In this document: in pieces, positions 62,077-64,000 of the stretch
How the letters are laid out: each line of letters opens with the position of its first letter
Position numbering within the stretch: the stretch's first letter is position 1
Assembly: GCA_963709425.1 (NCBI GenBank)
Contig: CAVPWG010000004.1
Location: 930,001 to 994,000 of the forward strand
Length of the DNA: 64,000 bases
Reading direction: 5' to 3'
Origin: JAICJC01 sp963709425
GTDB lineage: Bacteria; Actinomycetota; Thermoleophilia; Gaiellales; JAICJC01
Notes under the pieces: model-generated
Databases searched by the model: none
What the model was told of the DNA's origin: nothing
What the model saw: the letters and a program-made list of their open reading frames with translations, nothing else
Position numbers and translations under genes: made by a program

Positions 62077-64000
62077 ATGGCGATCTGCCCGAGCTGCGGC
62101 GAGGAGAACCCCGACCGGTTCCGGCTGTGCGGCTTCTGCGGCACACCGCTCCACGCCGCCGAGCCCGCCCGCGAGATCCGAAAGACCGTGACGATCGTGT
62201 TCTCGGATCTCGTCGGCTCGACCGCCATCGGCGAGCGGCTCGACTCCGAGTCGCTCCGCGCGGTCATGTCGCGCTACTTCGACGTCATGCGCGAGGAGCT
62301 CGAGAGCCACGGCGGGACTGTCGAGAAGTTCATCGGCGACGCCGTGATGGCCGTGTTCGGCCTGCCGCACCTGCACGAGGACGACGCCGAGCGGGCGGTG
62401 CGCGCCGCGGCAGGGATGCAGGCCGCGCTCGCCGGGCTGAACGCGGAGCTCGACGCGCGCTTCGGCGTGACGCTCCAGAACCGCACCGGCGTGAACACGG
62501 GCGAGGTCGTGTCGGGCGACCCCGCCGCCGGTCAGCGGCTGGTCACCGGCGACGCGGTCAACGTCGCGGCCCGGCTCGAGCAGGCTGCCGGCACCAACGA
62601 GGTGCTGATCGGCTCGCTGACCCGCGACCTGGTCGGAGCCGTCGCCGAGCTGGAGCCTGTCGAGCCGCTCGAGCTCAAGGGCAAGTCCGAGCCGATGCCC
62701 GCCTTCCGCCTCCTCGGTGTGCGATCGGCCCCCGCCGCCCCCGGCAGCGCCGCTCCGCTCGTCGGCCGCGCCGAGGAGCTCGCGGCGCTGCACGCGGAGC
62801 TCCGGGACGCCGTCTCGGCAGGATCCGCGCGCATGGTGACGATCGTCGCCACGGCAGGCGGCGGCAAGTCGCGCCTCGTCGCCGAGCTTCTCGCCTCGGT
62901 CCCGGAGGGAACCACCGTTGCCCGCGGCCGCTGCCTCTCCTACGGCCAGGGGATCACGTTCTGGCCGATCGGCGAGGCGCTCCGCGAGCTCGCGGGAGTC
63001 CGCGACGACGACCCGCACGACGATGCCCGCGCCAAGCTCGACGCCCTCGCGGGCGGCGACGCGGCCGCGGCGGAGCGCGCGGCGGCGGCGGTCGGCCTGA
63101 CCGACGCCGCGTATCCCATCGACGAGCTCTTCTGGGGGCTGCGCCGCGTGCTCGCCCAGATCGCCTCCTCCGCCCCGCTCGTCATCGCGTTCGAGGACTT
63201 GCACTGGGCCGAGCCGACGATGCTCGACCTGGTCGAGCATCTGGCGGCGACGCCCGCCCCGATCCTCGTGGTCTGCACGGCCCGCGACGAGGTCGCCGGC
63301 GACGGCTGGGTCGCCGGGGCAGGCGCGAGGATCATCGAGCTCGACCGGCTCACGGCTGAGGAGGCCGCGGAGCTCGCGGCCGGACTCACCGGGACGCCCG
63401 TTCCCGCCGCCACCCTTCGCCGCATCATCGACACGGCCGGCGGCAACCCGCTCTTCCTCGAGCAGATGCTCGCGATGATGCAGGACGCGCCCGGCGGCGA
63501 CGTGGCGGTCCCCCCCACGATCCACACTCTGCTCTCGGCCCGCCTCGACCGCCTCGACGGCGGCCAGCGCGAGGTCGTCGGCACCGCGTCGGTGGTGGGC
63601 CAGGTCTTCGCCCAGGCCGCGGTCGCCGAGCTCGTGCCCGACGCCCGCCGGCCCGGCATCTACGACGACCTGACCGGCCTCGAGCGGCGGCGGCTGATCC
63701 AGCCGCACGCCGAGGTGATGACGCCCGGCCCGGCGTACAGCTTCCAGCACATCCTGATCCGCGACGCCGCCTACGCGGGACTCCTGAAGCGCGAGCGCGC
63801 GGAGCTGCACGAGCGGTTCGTGGCGTGGGCCGACGAGGTGAACGGCGACCGCGCGAGCGAGTACGAGGAGATCCTCGGCTACCACCTGGAGCAGGCCCAC
63901 GGCTACCTCGCGGAGCTGGGACCGCTCGACGACCGCGGGCGCCGTCTCGGGCGGCGGGCCGCCGAGCGGCTGCGGTCGGCGGGCCGGCGCGGCTTCGCGC
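62077..64000 (+). CDS. Zinc-ribbon/nucleotidyl cyclase/AAA ATPase regulator, 3' partial
   Basis: The frame is open from ATG 62077 to the window end (641 residues seen). Residues 1-25 are a zinc ribbon (MAICPSCGEENPDRFRLCGFCGTPL). Residues about 35-205 are a class III cyclase domain with metal aspartates in VFSDLVGSTAIGERL and EKFIGDAVMAVFG, and the VTGDAVNVAARLEQAAG region. Residues about 225-640 are an AAA/STAND ATPase: Walker A is ATAGGGKSRLV, Walker B-like is LVIAFEDLHWAEP and GGNPLFLEQML follows. A TPR-like C-terminus usually completes such proteins but is cut off here. These are common in actinobacteria and probably make cAMP or act as signalling switches. Confidence 0.9.
   Translation, partial: MAICPSCGEENPDRFRLCGFCGTPLHAAEPAREIRKTVTIVFSDLVGSTAIGERLDSESLRAVMSRYFDVMREELESHGGTVEKFIGDAVMAVFGLPHLHEDDAERAVRAAAGMQAALAGLNAELDARFGVTLQNRTGVNTGEVVSGDPAAGQRLVTGDAVNVAARLEQAAGTNEVLIGSLTRDLVGAVAELEPVEPLELKGKSEPMPAFRLLGVRSAPAAPGSAAPLVGRAEELAALHAELRDAVSAGSARMVTIVATAGGGKSRLVAELLASVPEGTTVARGRCLSYGQGITFWPIGEALRELAGVRDDDPHDDARAKLDALAGGDAAAAERAAAAVGLTDAAYPIDELFWGLRRVLAQIASSAPLVIAFEDLHWAEPTMLDLVEHLAATPAPILVVCTARDEVAGDGWVAGAGARIIELDRLTAEEAAELAAGLTGTPVPAATLRRIIDTAGGNPLFLEQMLAMMQDAPGGDVAVPPTIHTLLSARLDRLDGGQREVVGTASVVGQVFAQAAVAELVPDARRPGIYDDLTGLERRRLIQPHAEVMTPGPAYSFQHILIRDAAYAGLLKRERAELHERFVAWADEVNGDRASEYEEILGYHLEQAHGYLAELGPLDDRGRRLGRRAAERLRSAGRRGFA

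Overview
The window is high-GC DNA (roughly 70% by eye) with many GTG starts, GTGA/ATGA/TGATG stop-start overlaps and operons packed almost without spacers. The gene families (MMPL and DHA2 exporters, P450s, aerobic CO-dehydrogenase-like hydroxylase, DUF6529, MscL, glycerol kinase) suit a chromosomal segment of a free-living, probably soil, actinobacterium. A Thermoleophilia-type lineage (Solirubrobacterales/Gaiellales) is my guess; no rRNA, tRNA or universal marker is present to confirm it.

Layout. 1-7.0 kb: end of an S9 peptidase, ROK kinase, ABC-2 exporter pair, GGDEF-EAL protein, arylamine N-acetyltransferase. 7.0-10.3 kb: a RAYT (REP-associated tyrosine transposase) abutting lon, then marR. 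10.3-17.6 kb: TetR/MMPL/MFS efflux operon divergent from a second MFS plus an iron-type alcohol dehydrogenase. 17.6-31.3 kb: a large catabolic island. A leftward operon runs ring-cleavage-like dioxygenase, HpaB-like hydroxylase, acetoacetate-decarboxylase-like protein, aldehyde dehydrogenase, P450, glutamine-synthetase-like ligase, second P450 and Rieske ferredoxin. It is divergent from an APC permease; a GntR regulator, two FAH-family hydrolases and a CMD protein follow. The likely role is uptake and degradation of an aromatic compound, possibly an amine, under GntR control through repeated GGATACAnTATCC-like sites.

31.5-33.6 kb: an XRE-TPR regulator coupled to a soluble histidine kinase. 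33.6-37.4 kb: MFS, glycerol kinase and acyl-CoA dehydrogenase. 37.5-39.1 kb: an unrecognised secreted Cys-rich protein. 39.2-43.7 kb: PfkB kinase, PLP decarboxylase-fold protein, VOC protein, aldose epimerase, then a methyltransferase. 43.7-48.9 kb: flavin disulfide reductase, enoyl-CoA hydratase, HD protein, DUF6529, TetR, MscL with a zinc ribbon, secreted phosphoesterase. 49.3-53.6 kb: a form-II-like CO-dehydrogenase/molybdenum hydroxylase operon with coxG. 53.5-64 kb: a small CxxC protein, second GGDEF-EAL protein, bacterial eRF1-like protein, DHA2 MFS with TetR, threonine-dehydratase-like enzyme, another MFS, and the start of a zinc-ribbon/cyclase/AAA protein.

Two window-wide patterns stand out. 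First, at least eleven single-base frame breaks fall in otherwise well-conserved genes, nearly all looking like one extra base; this is more like consensus error than decay. Second, short palindromes are scattered through it: four GGGGTCWGACCCC REP-type elements with a resident RAYT, a 36-bp triple repeat at 54.1 kb, and a 20-bp inverted repeat at the two convergent stop codons at 1.4 kb.
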